Part shown: positions 21,516 to 33,029 of the stretch, one piece after another | Layout: each line of letters opens with the position of its first letter | Position numbering within the stretch: the stretch's first letter is position 1 | The notes under the pieces: model-generated | The model's input: only the letters and a program-made list of their open reading frames with translations | What the model was told of the DNA's origin: nothing | Databases searched by the model: none | NCBI GenBank assembly: GCA_018340375.1 | Contig: JAFFJZ010000046.1 | Coordinates: 1,550,001-1,614,000, forward strand | Direction of reading: 5' to 3' | Length of the DNA: 64,000 bases | Origin: Gonatopus flavifemur | Taxonomy: Eukaryota > Arthropoda > Insecta > Hymenoptera > Dryinidae | Position numbers and translations under genes: made by a program

Positions 21516-21601
21516 GTACTATGTAAGCAGTACTACCTAGGTAAGAGAGATCGTTCCTCTTATCTCGACCGTATGAAATTTCTAATTATATTCCTTTGCA
21601 G

Positions 21602-21892
21602 GTTTTTAATACAATGGCTAAAGGACGTCGCATATTGGATCGTTTGCTTCCTTCTACTGTGGATAGAATCGCATCTGAAACAAAATATCTTTCTTCAAGA
21701 TCACCAGTTTTCCTTATCTCAACGTTACAACCGAGGAAAAATCAATTACATCTACGTAGGTCTACAAAATGGAAAATCGAATTCTGTGCAGATAGACTTA
21801 GATCTATTCCGATCTATGATGATTACCTGATTGCACGTAAAAACACTTCTTATAAATCATATATAAAAGTGAAGAGAATGTGCGGTCGATGA
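21602..21892 (+). CDS. Terminal exon of the unknown spliced gene
   Basis: After a good polypyrimidine tract and TTTGCAG the frame reads VFNTMAKGRRILDRLLPSTV, then SSRSPVFLIST, is rich in basic residues, and ends KVKRMCGR with TGA at 21890-21892 (97 codons with stop). The phase agrees with the exon at 21338-21515. Could be host or an uncharacterised mobile element. Confidence 0.4.
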   Translation, partial: VFNTMAKGRRILDRLLPSTVDRIASETKYLSSRSPVFLISTLQPRKNQLHLRRSTKWKIEFCADRLRSIPIYDDYLIARKNTSYKSYIKVKRMCGR

Positions 21893-23363
21893 GGGCTAAT
21901 TGCGGTCAAGTACCGTGAAATTTCTTCTCTTATTCGGATCCACGTAGATCTAAGTAGATCTATTGAGATCTGAAATATTTTTTCCCGGGCATGTACAAGT
22001 TTTCGAAACAAAACACATTTGAATGTTTGTTTTGTACCCGTGAATAATCCTATAATGCGAAGAGTCGGAGCAGCCTTTTTTTCTCATTTCGGCCTTCCCA
22101 ACAATAGCCGACAGCGACTTCATTGCACAGCATCCCTCTTAGTATGGCGTACACTGCCTCACTTTCATTCTCTCCACCGAATGACCATGGGTATTCTTCC
22201 TGTTGACAGAACACATGTGTTAATTCTGCCAGATTGAACATGATACCAGCGATTCCTGACGATAAGACCCGAGTCAAATCATGTCTAACAAATTAATCAG
22301 AAATGAAATATTCAAATCAAAATGTGGTCTTATACAGAACATCTTCAGTGATTGGAAAGGGTCTGTGTAAATCGATATCAAAAGTCTGTCAACAGTTGTC
22401 ATTGGAATATCTTCAGAACACATTTCACCACTGTTATTTGAGAATTCATCATCTATCAGAATGATAGAAGAAACATTTATGATTTTATACAATTGGAGAA
22501 AAATATTCGAGATCCATCAATAACAACGTATTCATGGATATTCCTTCCAGCAGTATCATTGGTCTTTTGTCACATCCAGGGGCCCACAACAGAGCCTGGC
22601 CGCAGATCGAGATTTGAAAACCAATCGGTCAAGTTCTACATTACATCATCGGTTGAAAAATCGCCAAGACTTGGGAAATCAAATTAGAATCATTATAAAA
22701 TTGACGGACCGCCACCATGATCTGGTGAAACGTTATCGATGGCCAGCCTCTGTTACAGCGACCCTAGTTACATCTACTATGCAGAGCGATATTTTCATTT
22801 CTTTGCTTCACTCAATACACTTCGGCTACATCTTCAGGAATCGATAGTATCTCCTTGATTCGCAATTTTCGAATCATTTCTACGTGACGAAAAGTGCCGG
22901 GCAAAGCCAAGTGAAGCCCCGCCAATACTTGGTCAAAAGTCGGGTATGACCGCGGACACAGTCAGACTGAACTGGTCGGATTGGTTCGGGTGTGCCCATT
23001 TCTCACTGATATGTGTAATAAGTGGATGCGGCATTGCCTCAGAGGAATGTAAAAAACTGCGACATGAATTGAGGGCCTAAAAGCGCCGCTGTAGTAAACC
23101 CAAGAACTAAAACTATAAAAGAAATATATCTATATATAATAAATCAGCGCCCTCTGAGAGTAAACGTTACAACTGAATATGTACACGGAATATATCTATA
23201 TATGAAGGAAAATGGCTGCTTCCAAATCGTGTCACAGTTTTCACTACAATACCAAACCCAGGTATATCTATATCAGTGCCATTTCTGCTCAATTTTGTCC
23301 CAGGATCTGCTGTCCTTCACCGGAATTTGCCTCGCATTTTCCACAAGATACAATACACATATA
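21893..23363. other. Mostly non-coding interval
   Basis: Contains a GATCTA-rich stretch (21945-21975) ending in CCCGGG, similar to one at 40985-41025; a degenerate copy of the MITE that hosts the gypsy element (about 22370-22570, sharing catcaataacaacgtattca with 56992-57011); and a low-confidence minus frame listed separately. Confidence 0.5.
22050..22277 (-). CDS. Unrecognised minus frame, possible exon
   Basis: The 75-codon frame contains AELTHVFCQQEEYPWSFGGE and VYAILRGMLCNEVAVGYCWE. The VAVxYxWEGR-like ending recalls the tails of insect DUF4806-type sequences, but the match is weak and from memory. It may be a mobile-element or host exon fragment. Confidence 0.25.
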   Translation of the reverse strand: MTRVLSSGIAGIMFNLAELTHVFCQQEEYPWSFGGENESEAVYAILRGMLCNEVAVGYCWEGRNEKKRLLRLFAL

Positions 23364-23577
23364 TTGGGTTGAGAGGGAAGTGATGAACGTTTTTTTTTTA
23401 GAATTTCCATTTCTTTCTAGAAATAGTATAGAATTTCCTTGAGCTATATTCTATGATGTGTTCGGGGTAAGCTACATACACACGCATAACACAATATATT
23501 TTAGGAAAGTTCTATACTGTTCCTACGAAGAAATAGAAATTCCAAAGAAATCGCTCATTACTTTCCTTTCAACCTAA
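23364..23577. mobile_element. MITE with ~75-bp inverted repeats, TA target
   Basis: Starts TTGGGTTGAGAGGGAAGTGA. The opposite end, read on the other strand, starts TTAGGTTGAAAGGAAAGTAA. Both are flanked by TA. Arms match over about 75 bp with scattered differences; 214 bp, no coding. Mariner-type ends are likely. Confidence 0.75.
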
Positions 23578-24437
23578 TACTTCCAGGGTATCCCGTACAG
23601 ATCGAAGTTACTAGATTTTTTCCACAAAATACTCGAAAATGACTCAATAGAATAGGATAAAACAACCAGCCAGATCTCTGTCCGTACCAGCAGAAGGTTT
23701 GGGCTGGTTGTTGAATTCATTTCACTCAGTCATCTTTGAGTGTTTTAGGTGAAGAGATCTAGCAACTTCGCTCTGTACGAGATACCCTTTATATAATGAG
23801 ATTTATAAAACCACTCACTATTTTCTTTGTGATTTCGTTGTTTGAAGAGATTCATCTTTCCACCTCAGCCATGCCTCTTTCGTTCTGAATTGGGAACAAT
23901 TTCTCTATATCTTCTAAATCTGACTAATCAATTCCAGTTGTTTTGAAATTGACACTTTCAACTTTACGCATGATGTACCGCAAATGTTCTGAATGAGTCT
24001 TAAATCGTTTGAGTGAAGCGTCCAATTTTACTGGAAATAAATTATGGTAATTGAAAATTCAATTCATATCTCTCTGATTCATGGCCGACATGATTCATTT
24101 GCGTACTCAGCAGGGATGGGGGGGGGGGGGGGGGGAGGCACCAACTTCATTGGAAATACTTTTGGTATGAATTTAGTTCATCAAAATTTCTTTAGTGTAA
24201 GAGCGCAATGATCGTGCACAGTACGTCGATTGGAAAATATTATCATGTAATGATGGATTTTCATATCGTACGATTCGATTTTGATTCGATGAGCTTGGCA
24301 CGGTTATTGTTCTTTCGCATTAGAAAAATTTTGGATTAGAGTAATTTCATAAAATCAGTCTTTCCAATGAAGTTGCACCTCTATGGTACCCATACCCATA
24401 CAGGAAAACTTATTGTAAAATTTTTCTTTGTTGCATC
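23578..24437. other. Non-coding interval with an 18-base G run
   Basis: Nothing coding. An uninterrupted run of about 18 G lies at 24118-24135, out of character with the AT-rich surroundings and possibly of uncertain length for assembly reasons. Confidence 0.5.
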
Positions 24438-24667
24438 CAGGGGGTATAAGAACTCAAACGTGCAATTTTTACACGCGTTTACGGCGATGCCAAGCGGTAA
24501 CACACTTGAACTATTTCCAATGTATGAAATCACAAAAAACACTCGAAATTTCATGATAAGTCTTTGCCTTGCGTTGGTAAATGACTGTGACATTATTTCA
24601 AGTATGTTACCGCTTGGTACCGCTAAAAATGCGTCTGAAAATCATATATTTGAATTCATGCTCCCTG
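24438..24667. mobile_element. Palindromic MITE, hAT-like ends
   Basis: The ends read CAGGGGGTATAAGAACTCAA and, mirrored, CAGGGAGCATGAATTCAA. The inner arms share CCAAGCGGTAACA..ACTTGAA. About 230 bp, non-coding. CAGGG ends suggest hAT, but the 8-bp flanks match poorly. Confidence 0.5.
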
Positions 24668-24723
24668 ATTCTATCATCTATTCATGAACTTACCATCGCA
24701 TTGACAATCTTGCTTCGCAACCG

Positions 24724-24762
24724 CACAGTGAGGCCAAATGCCAAAAAGCTGGCCAAAACCCC
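24724..24762 (+). repeat. Transib left terminus, RSS-like
   Basis: Heptamer CACAGTG (24724-24730), a 22-bp interval, then CCAAAACCC. The V(D)J signal is CACAGTG, 12 or 23 bp, ACAAAAACC; the nonamer-like string matches at 7 of 9 positions. Transib ends are known to resemble the 23-bp-spacer signal. Confidence 0.75.
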
Positions 24763-25309
24763 AAAAATGAAGTTTGTAGTTGGGGATATTTGACCCTTGG
24801 GATAAGTAAGGTGATGTCCCAAGTATTGGAATTCTGATATGAGAAGATCTGATCCTCTCCCCCTGCCCTTGTGTACCAGTTGCGAAATACCCTCCTTGGA
24901 GTATAATCCGCGTGATTGAAAGATAGTAAAATAACGAGCATGTTCAAAAAGACGCTGTGTCTCGAAAAATGAACCGATTTAACTTTTTCGAATTGGAGTC
25001 TATTACTGAAACTATGTAGAATACACTAAAAATTAAGAGAGTATCAATTTGATGAGTGGAAAATACTGACAGAGCAATGATTGGATGTAATTTCTATATC
25101 TATAAATGAGAAAATGTGTTTGGTTTTTGAAGGAATAGTAGAGAATTACGCAGAATTACGTCGTTTAAATTATTGGAGGTGATAGATGGGACTCTTACCT
25201 AAACATCAGGAAAAAAAACGGCTGCCCATGTCTGCCCCTAAGCAATTCCGCCATGTTTTTGTGCAGGAAATCACAAAAAATTAGACGCAGTGATGAGGAG
25301 TCCTTAGAT

Positions 25310-25770
25310 CCGTCTGAAACTTGATATGCAGGAGTTTGTGGGGTCGCTGATTATGAATCCGTTGTCTTCATTTCGGAATTCAAAATGGCGGATCCAATAT
25401 GGCGGACGAAAATTGAAAGAAATCATCGGATTTTCTCCAAATTCGTTACCCAGGGGTTTCTGAGGTCGCTGATTACGAATCCGTTGTTTGAATTCCGAAA
25501 TTCAAAATGGCGGATCCAATATGGCGAATGAAAATTGAAAAAATCATCGGATTGCCTCAAAACTCGGTACCCTGAGGTTTTTAAGGTCGCTGATTCCGAA
25601 TCCGGTGTCTGAATTCCGGAATTCAGGATGGCGGATCCAGTTTGACAGAAAAAAATTGAAAGAATCATCAGATTCCCTTCAAACTCGGTATCCTAGGTTT
25701 TGTGGGGTCATTGATTACGAATCAGTTGTCAAATTCCAAGAATCAAAGATAGCGTATCCAATATGGTGGA
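25310..25770 (+). repeat. Left array of the 121-bp Transib subterminal repeat, four copies
   Basis: The phrase gtcgctgatta-gaatccgttg recurs at 25343, 25465, 25586 and 25707, spacing 121-122 bp. Units contain aaaatggcggatccaatatgg. Orientation is opposite to the right array. Confidence 0.85.
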
Positions 25771-25939
25771 CACAAAACTCAGAATTCAGTAGATTCGCTT
25801 TGAATTTTATCTCAACGTTAGTATGTGTTTTATTTCCAGTGTACATTTGCTGCACGAGGAAAACTGTATGAGATTGATTACCATTCGTTTTTCTTCTCAT
25901 CGCGGGCTTAGGGTACACAAAAGCCAGAAATCATTGATA

Positions 25940-26148
25940 TTTAGGAAGATGATGGACCATTGAGAGAAAAACAGTATTGCTGGAGAATATTCGTAGTGAA
26001 TTTACTATGAGTTGATGAATTCACTATGGGAAATGACAATAAAACTACCAACATTTAGTATTATTACTACGAATTTTTGGTAACTTCACTGCTAACATTC
26101 TTCAGCGATGCTGTTTTTCCCTAAAGTAACCGTCATTTTCCTAAATGT
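25940..26148. repeat. Imperfect palindrome inside the Transib 5' region
   Basis: Arms of about 75 bp (left core GAGAAAAACAGTATTGCTGG, right mirror GGGAAAAACAGCATCGCTGA; outer TTTAGGAA on both sides). Probably a MITE inserted upstream of the transposase gene. Confidence 0.65.
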
Positions 26149-26442
26149 TTATAAATGTTATTCAAGTATTGATATCTCTTTTCTTTTCGTGAACTGAATC
26201 ATGACTCGCGATTTGGTGATCGTTCTTATGTTAACCTATCGTTTCCATGGCAACGTAAATAGTTGGTTGTAATCGGTCTGATTTCAAATGGTGCTTATCA
26301 CAATTGTGCAATAGCTGTCACCGAATTCTTACTCTTGCTAGTAATCGTCACCGTAAACTTTTTTCCGCATGCAAGTTTGAAGCTTGGTGAATATTTTTCG
26401 TTTTTTAAAATCATTCAATGTCAACATACAATTCCAAATGAG

Positions 26443-29150
26443 ATGGATTCCGCTGCCATAGGTGAGTGTTTCAACAACCTATATTTTCTTAGTAGTTTAA
26501 TTTGAACAGTTGACTGCAAAAAAAATTAGCTTAAGAGGGTTGAATCCAACCCAAGAAAATTAGGAAAATTTTTAGGAACACATGGGGTTTCTGTAGCGAA
26601 TTTCATCGAATTCTACAACGTTTGTAGATTTCAAAGATGATTCAATATCTATGACTCGGAGAGAGATGTGCGATATTTTAAGGAGCAGTCCTCTACCTAC
26701 GTTGGATGAAGAGTTCACTTTCCTTCAAGGAAAAATCATCGAGATAACGTGTTGTCCGGATAACAAAACTACAGAGATCTCTAACCTTTTATCTACTTTT
26801 AAATGTGTATTCAAAAAGAGATGGCAATCTTCTCAAAGGACCGAAGAACGATTTCTTAAAAATAATGAAGAATGGTTAAAACAAGAGGTAGTGTTTTGTA
26901 CTTTCAGGAATCCCCATTCTGTAACTGTTCACACGCAAGTGGGAAGACCTCTTGTTGAATTCAACGAATGTTCAGAAAGAACGAAACGTAGGAAAACGGA
27001 GAATATCAGAGTAAATACTCCTATCTCAGAGCTGTCTTACGCCACACAAATGTGTTTGAGAGCGTCTGGACAGATCGAAGCCGCAAAAATTGTAAAGGAT
27101 GTTACATCTTCTGATCCTGAGCTTGCCAAAATGTATATGAAAGGTTATCAAACTTTCAAGCGGAATGAGCCAAAGATGTTGAATGATGAAGATGCTCTAG
27201 CTCTCCTAGTAGATGCCGAGCTCTCAAAACATCAGTACTGCTTATTGCGTGAAGCTGATCCGCAGAAATTTCCACCTTATAAAAAAATTCAACTGGCCAA
27301 ACGCATGTGTTTCCTGACGAGGAATTTATTCAAATAACAGAAACCTGCGCTGTTGTGCAACTACAAGCACTTCTTGATCACACAGCTACACGTATTTTGA
27401 AGCTACAGAATTCGGTTTTGTCAACTTTATCTGATGAAGAGTTACAAAACCTGGTACTTATTTCCAAATGGGGGTTTGATGGGAGCTCTGGCCACTCCTC
27501 ATACAAACAAGCATATCAAAGTTCGGAAGCTAGTGATTCCGCTGTGTTCATTACTTCACTTGTGCCTCTCCGCCTACACTGCAATTCAAAAATAATTTGG
27601 CAGAATCCAAGGCCATCATCAACCAGATTTTGTAGGCCAATCAAACTAGAGTTTGTGAAAGAATCAACTGAAGTTTCGGTTGCAGAGAAGCTACGGGTTG
27701 ATAATGAAATAGAAAATCTGAGGGCTACTTCTTTCAGAACTGATGAAAAACATGTTTCAGTGAAACATGAGATGATTTTTTCTATGGTGGACGGGAAGGT
27801 ATGCAATGCCATAACTGAGACAACCTATACCCAGAAGTGCTATATATGTGGTGCCACATCTAAGGAATTCAACAAAATTGATGATATAGTATCCAGGCCG
27901 GTCAAAACCGAAAACCTCCAGTTTGGTTTGTCTTGTCTACACGGCTGGATACGATTTTTTGAGGGCCTCCTGCATTTGTCTTATAAGCTCCCTATTCAGA
28001 AGTGGCAAGCACGAAAACAAGATTAAGCTTTGGTGGAAGAACGAAAAAAGGTTGTACAGAAAAGTTTTGAAGAAAAATGTGGCCTCATTGTCGATGTTCC
28101 TAAGCCAGGGTTTGGGAACTCAAATGATGGGAATACCGCTAGGCGATTTTTCGCACAACCCGAAGTTTCTGCCGAAATCACAGGGGTGGATGTCAACCTA
28201 ATACAACGACTTCATGTAGTATTAGCTACCGTTTCAAGTGGCCATGAAATAGACGTTGAAAAGTTTCGGAGTTACGCTTTAGACACGGCACGCTACTACG
28301 CGACAAAATATCCGTGGTACCCAATGTCACCTACGATGCACAAGTTTTTGATCCACGGACCTGAAATCATTGCATCTGCTCTTCTACCTATAGGCCAATT
28401 GACTGAGGAAGCACAAGAGGCTCGTAACAAAGATTTTAAAAGGTGAAAATGATGTATATCACTTAATAATAGTCTATATTTGTCACAGTGGACTCGACAC
28501 TTTGAAGGGAAAAATTTGACTTCTCAAGTACTGCAATCAGTTTGATACATTGCACAATACGTTTTCGACTACTAGGCAAACCATATATTTATGGTAACCA
28601 CGAGAATATATGTTCGCGAAGATTGTTTTGTTCTGGTAAGGAATTCGGGGAATTATGAATATTCATATACTTTTTTTTATTAATAAGCCACATTGTTCAT
28701 CCTCTGGAAACATGAATTCATAGACTAGAAAACAATTTTGAAAATCAAGTGAACTTATGAATTAGAGGATTTATTCAAAACTTTATACTGATGACCCCAA
28801 AGTGCAGCTGCTTTTTGTTTTTCCTTGATTTTGCTTGTCATGTTGAGATCAAAAGCTTTAACGGTGTCGATGAATACACAATTATATTCAAATATCTTAA
28901 CAACATTCATTTCCAAAGGTACCGAGAGCATCACTCCAGGAAATGCAGTAGAGAAAAAACGAATGAAGACATTTTTAAATGGTTCCTTTTGAGTTCTGAT
29001 CCAATGTTATCGAGTAAAAGACAGTTGCCCAAGAAAAAACTAAAGTTTCTCCCTAGAGACGTGTTAAGCCTGATCAAAACTCCGGATATACTTGATAAAG
29101 ACAACGTAACTTTCCCATTATCTTCCTCTGAGAGTGAAGAAGAAGACTGA
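26443..29150 (+). pseudogene. Transib transposase (RAG1-core related), three exons
   Basis: Exon 1 (26443-26461) reads MDSAAI and splices (GTGAGTG; ttgtAG at 26627) in consistent phase into exon 2 (26628-28442). That exon has a 1-base frameshift near 27306 and an in-frame TAA at 28024-28026. A third exon (28919-29150) follows an intron with GTGAAA and AAAG sites. Landmarks shared with Transib and the RAG1 core are WGFDGSSGHSSYKQA (first Asp), MVDGKVCNAITET with CYICGATSKEFN, SCLHGWIRFFEGLLHLSY, and EEAQEARNKDF/RYREHHSRK (catalytic Glu region, split by the last intron). About 688 codons, normal for Transib. Confidence 0.88.
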
Positions 29151-29389
29151 TCTGAGTAAAAAAAGTGTGGCAAAAGTAAAAACCATTACGATTTCAGTTT
29201 TTTATATTATTGTATATATTGTGAATGTATATATCTTTCGATTTAACACATTTGGTGTGTCAATATCATTCGATAATTATATTAATAATGATTCAATGTT
29301 GGAAATAATAATAATAATGATCATAATAGGAACAACAAAATGGGCCGTTTAGTTCTTGTTTAATATCAAGTTATGAATGAAGTTTTGAT

Positions 29390-30090
29390 TTTTGGCATCC
29401 GCCATCCTGAATTTCGGAATTCTGACAACGGATTCGTGATCAGCGATCCCGAAAACCCCTGGGTACCGAGTTTGAAGGGAATCCGATGATTTTTACAATT
29501 TCCGTCCGCTATATTGGGTCCGTTATTTTTAATTTTGAATTTCAGACCGTGGATTCGTGATCAGCGACCACAGAAACCCCTGAGTACCGAGTTTGAAGAA
29601 AATGCGATGATTTTCTCAATTTTTGTCCACCATATTGGATCCGCCATTCTGAATTTCAAAATTTTGACAACGGATTCGTAATTGGTGACCCCAAAAACTC
29701 CTGGATGCCGAGTTTGAAGGAAATCCGATGATCCCCCCGATTTTATTCCACCATATTGGATCCGCCATTTCGAATTTCGAAATGAAAACAACGGATCCGT
29801 AATCAGAGACCCCAAAAACCGTTGGGTACCCAATTTGAGGAGAATCCGATGATTTTTAAAATTTTCGTCCGCCATATTGGATTCGACATTTTGAATTTTG
29901 GAACTCAAACAGCAGATTCGTAATCAGCGACCCCAAAAACCCCTGATCACCAAGTTTGAAGAAAATCCGATGGTTTCTTTCAATTTTCGTCCGCCATATT
30001 GGATCCGCCATTTTGAATTTTGAAATTCTGACAACGGATTCGTAATCAGTGACCCCATCAACTTCCCGAGTACGAAGTCGCAAGTGAATT
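29390..30090 (-). repeat. Right array of the 121-bp Transib subterminal repeat, six copies
   Basis: gattcgt.atcagcga recurs at 29431, 29552, 29673, 29794, 29915 and 30037, spacing 121-122 bp. It is the mirror orientation of the left array, so the two arrays act as extended imperfect inverted repeats. Confidence 0.85.
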
Positions 30091-30103
30091 TGAGAGCCCC
30101 TTA

Positions 30104-30141
30104 TAATTTTGTCCAGCTTTTTGGCATTTGGCCCCACTGTG
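30104..30141 (-). repeat. Transib right terminus, RSS-like
   Basis: Read on the minus strand: CACAGTG, a 22-bp interval almost identical to the left end, then ACAAAATTA (6 of 9 matches to the RSS nonamer). Confidence 0.75.
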
Positions 30142-30358
30142 ACCCGGTTGTAACTCACGTTTTTCGAACGATACCTGTCTTGGGATACTTGCGGTCAATT
30201 TTATCTTTGACGGATCCAATTTACGATCCTCTGGAATTCACATACCACTTATTGGGATTTGAGTTGAATATCATTATCATTGAAATGTGCCCCATACGTC
30301 ACACATGCAAAAATAAATCGCGCACTTCTTACTCCCTGTTGAAGATGTAAGAGTAAGG
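30142..30358. other. Short interval between Transib and a long-inverted-repeat element
   Basis: Non-coding, AT-rich, no repeats recognised. Confidence 0.4.
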
Positions 30359-32814
30359 AGTCAGAATTTCTCAGACGGGCTACCCAAATTCGATGAAATT
30401 TATTTTTAGTCACTAATACATTTTTTCAGTAGTATTTCACATAAATCACATGATCCTAGACGAATTTCGCGGCAAAACTTTTTTTGTCGACAATATAAAC
30501 AATCAAACTTTTTCATCTCGTTTTCATTCATTGATTTATTACGGGCGATCTAATGGACCGATTTCAACGTTCAACCCGGCATCAGATTCGTCTTTGAACA
30601 CAGATCATTGGGGATTTTTTTCAATTCAAAAAAATTCATTTTCGTAGATTATTTATAAATTTGTTTATAACAAATTAGACAATAAAAGGGTTCTTTATTA
30701 TATTAGGAATAAAAAAAAATCAAATGTACAACTGTTACTTCTAAAACATATTCAATTGAGAAAAAAAATCGCCCGCAGTTTGAAAAACATTTATTTGAAC
30801 TTGAATATCACGTCCTTGCGCGGAGCCTATGATCTCGCTTGGACGGGTCACGCTAGACGTGTCCGAACGTGGTCGTAACTCGTGTCTCGTTCTAGTATGC
30901 AATTAAGAAAAACTCATCCACAGTGTTCCTTGAGAAAATTTACGCCATTTTTATCGACATGGGATGGATCATGCACATAAGAATTGTGCACTTATTTATT
31001 ATGCACATAAAAGAATTGAATCAAATTTGTTCACATATTAATTTTGCATGTTGCTAATACGTTTGATAAATGTGCACTGATAGTCGTGCACAGTGAATTG
31101 TACACATGAAAAAAAATGAGAAATATAAAATGTAAGATTGTGCACCTTACATTTTGTACCTTTGGGAATATTCAATATTGTTTTTTATGCGCAAGTTTTT
31201 GTGAATAAAAATTTTGTGCATGATTACTTGCGCATAAAAAACAATATTGAATATTCTCAAAGGTGCAAAATGTAAGGTGCACAATCTTACATTTTATATT
31301 TTTCATTTTTTTTCATGTGTACAATTCACTGTGCACGACTATCAGTGCACATTTATCAAACATATTAGGAACAACTAAAATTGATATGTGAACAAATTCA
31401 ATTCAACTTTTTTATGTGCATAATAAATAAGTGCGCAATTCTTATGTGCATGATCCATCCCATGTCTTTTTATCCAAACGGGTCACGTTTGCTGAAAACT
31501 TGGAGGAAAGTGAAGCTTTGTGGTGAATGGTATGAATGGGAGGAATGGTATCAATGAATGGTATAGATAGTAGGTATAAATATCATTTTTTTCTCTATTT
31601 CAATCAATATCATTCATTTGAACCAGTCTTAAACAACAAAAAAACATTCACTATCAAATGATTTCAGCCTTGGATAAGAGCGATTCGCGCGAAATTGAAA
31701 TATAATGGTTTTCAAGCCGGATGAAATGACCATTTGAACGACCTAATTGTTCTCAATTTTATTGTTTCTGTTTGCACAAGAAATTTTCGTAGATGCTTCC
31801 AAAATCAAAATTTTATGAGACTGTTATGAACATTTGTCGAAGATTTCATGAGTTTTCAAGTAAATTAATGAGAATTGGTACGAGAATTCACGACAATCGC
31901 AACCCCAGTAGGAATCATTCTAGGCATATCTTTGGCGTGGAAGTGGGCCTGAGTACTGCCTAGGGTGTCTCGCTTGCGCCTTGTTCGCGTCACAGTAGAA
32001 GCTAGAATGCTTTCTACCAGGGAAAACAAATTTCGAGATGCAATGGTAATTCGTAGGAACCAGAATATTTTAGGAATTTTTGGAATTGGTTCGAGCGTTG
32101 ATGGGAACTTATGGAATTTTATGAGATTTTCACATGAAGAGGTTCCCAATTCGCTTTTTTCTCACCCCTCAGAAAAATTCAGTACATCCGACCAAAACGC
32201 TTCACTTTACCTCCCATTTTTCGGCGGAAATATCCCGTTTTGATCGGCATGGCATAAATTTTCCCAAGGAACACTGCGGATGAGTTTTTTTTAATTGCAT
32301 ACTAGACCGAGACACGAGCAACGACCACGTTCAGACACGTATAGCGTGACCCGTCCGAACGAGATCATAGGCTTCGCGCAAGGACGTAATGTTCAAGTTC
32401 AAATAACTGTTTTCCAAACTGCGGGCGATTTTTCTTCTCAATTGAATATGTTTTCGGAATAAAAGTTGTATATTTGGTTTTTTTTCAATCAAAACATGAT
32501 GAAGAACACTTTTATTTTCCAATTTGTTATAAAAAAATCTATAAATAATTCACTAAAATGAACTTTTTCGACTTGAAAAAAATCACCAATAATCTGCGTT
32601 TGAAGACGAATCGAATGCGGGGTTGAACGTTGAAATCGGTCCATTAGATCGCCCGTAATAAAAGTTTGATTGTTTATATTGTCGACAAAAAAAGTTTTGC
32701 CGCGAAATCCGTATAGTATCATGTGATTTATGTGAAATACTACTGAAAAATGTATTAGTGACTAAAAATAAATTTCATCGAATTTGGGTGGCCCGTTTGA
32801 GAAATTCTGACTCT
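30359..32814. mobile_element. Long-inverted-repeat element without recognisable gene
   Basis: AGTCAGAATTTCTCAGACGG on the left is mirrored at the right end (AGTCAGAATTTCTCAAACGG on the other strand). Inverted repeats run about 30359-30950 and 32260-32814, including gtcgacaatataaacaatcaa and the aagtttgattg mirror. The interior contains a 511-bp palindrome and about 790 bp of other sequence with no transposase. No target duplication could be fixed. Non-autonomous DNA element of unknown superfamily. Confidence 0.75.
30956..31466. repeat. 511-bp near-perfect palindrome
   Basis: Arms of about 240 bp: gacatgggatggatcatgca on the left is mirrored by tgcatgatccatcccatgtc on the right. The centre is near 31211 (aaaaacaatattg mirrored around a short spacer). 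Rich in TGCAC/GTGCA phrases. Nested inside the 30359-32814 element. Confidence 0.9.
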
Positions 32815-33029
32815 AATGACAATATAATAATACATCATTACATAATGACAGAGCTGGCGCCATTATTTTTGCCACCCCTCTGAACTTGCCGCCCAGGACG
32901 CCTTGCTCTGGCGCCCTGCATGACATATTCACTGTCAGAAATATCTGGAAGTTTTTTCCAATACCGTATATGAATTCAGGTTAAGAGACATTTTACATTA
33001 AATTGAATGTACAAAAACATTGAAAAATA

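Larger units (their letters stand above)
24724..30141 (+). mobile_element. Transib transposon, complete-looking, 5.4 kb
   Basis: Left end CACAGTGAGGCCAAATGCCA; right end, mirrored, CACAGTGGGGCCAAATGCCA. Flanks are AACCG (24719-24723) and ACCCG (30142-30146), a 5-bp target duplication with one difference, the size used by Transib and by RAG. The element holds inverted arrays of a 121-bp repeat (four on the left, six on the right) around an intron-containing RAG1-related transposase gene. The transposase has one frameshift and one stop. Confidence 0.88.

Noticed and set aside
23100..23200. Satellite-like tatatctatatat motifs
   Set aside because: Too short and irregular to call a repeat family.
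32860..32935. A lone hAT-like end (caggcgcc-type, mirrored cagggcgcc)
   Set aside because: Only one terminus is visible and no partner or duplication, so not called as an element.
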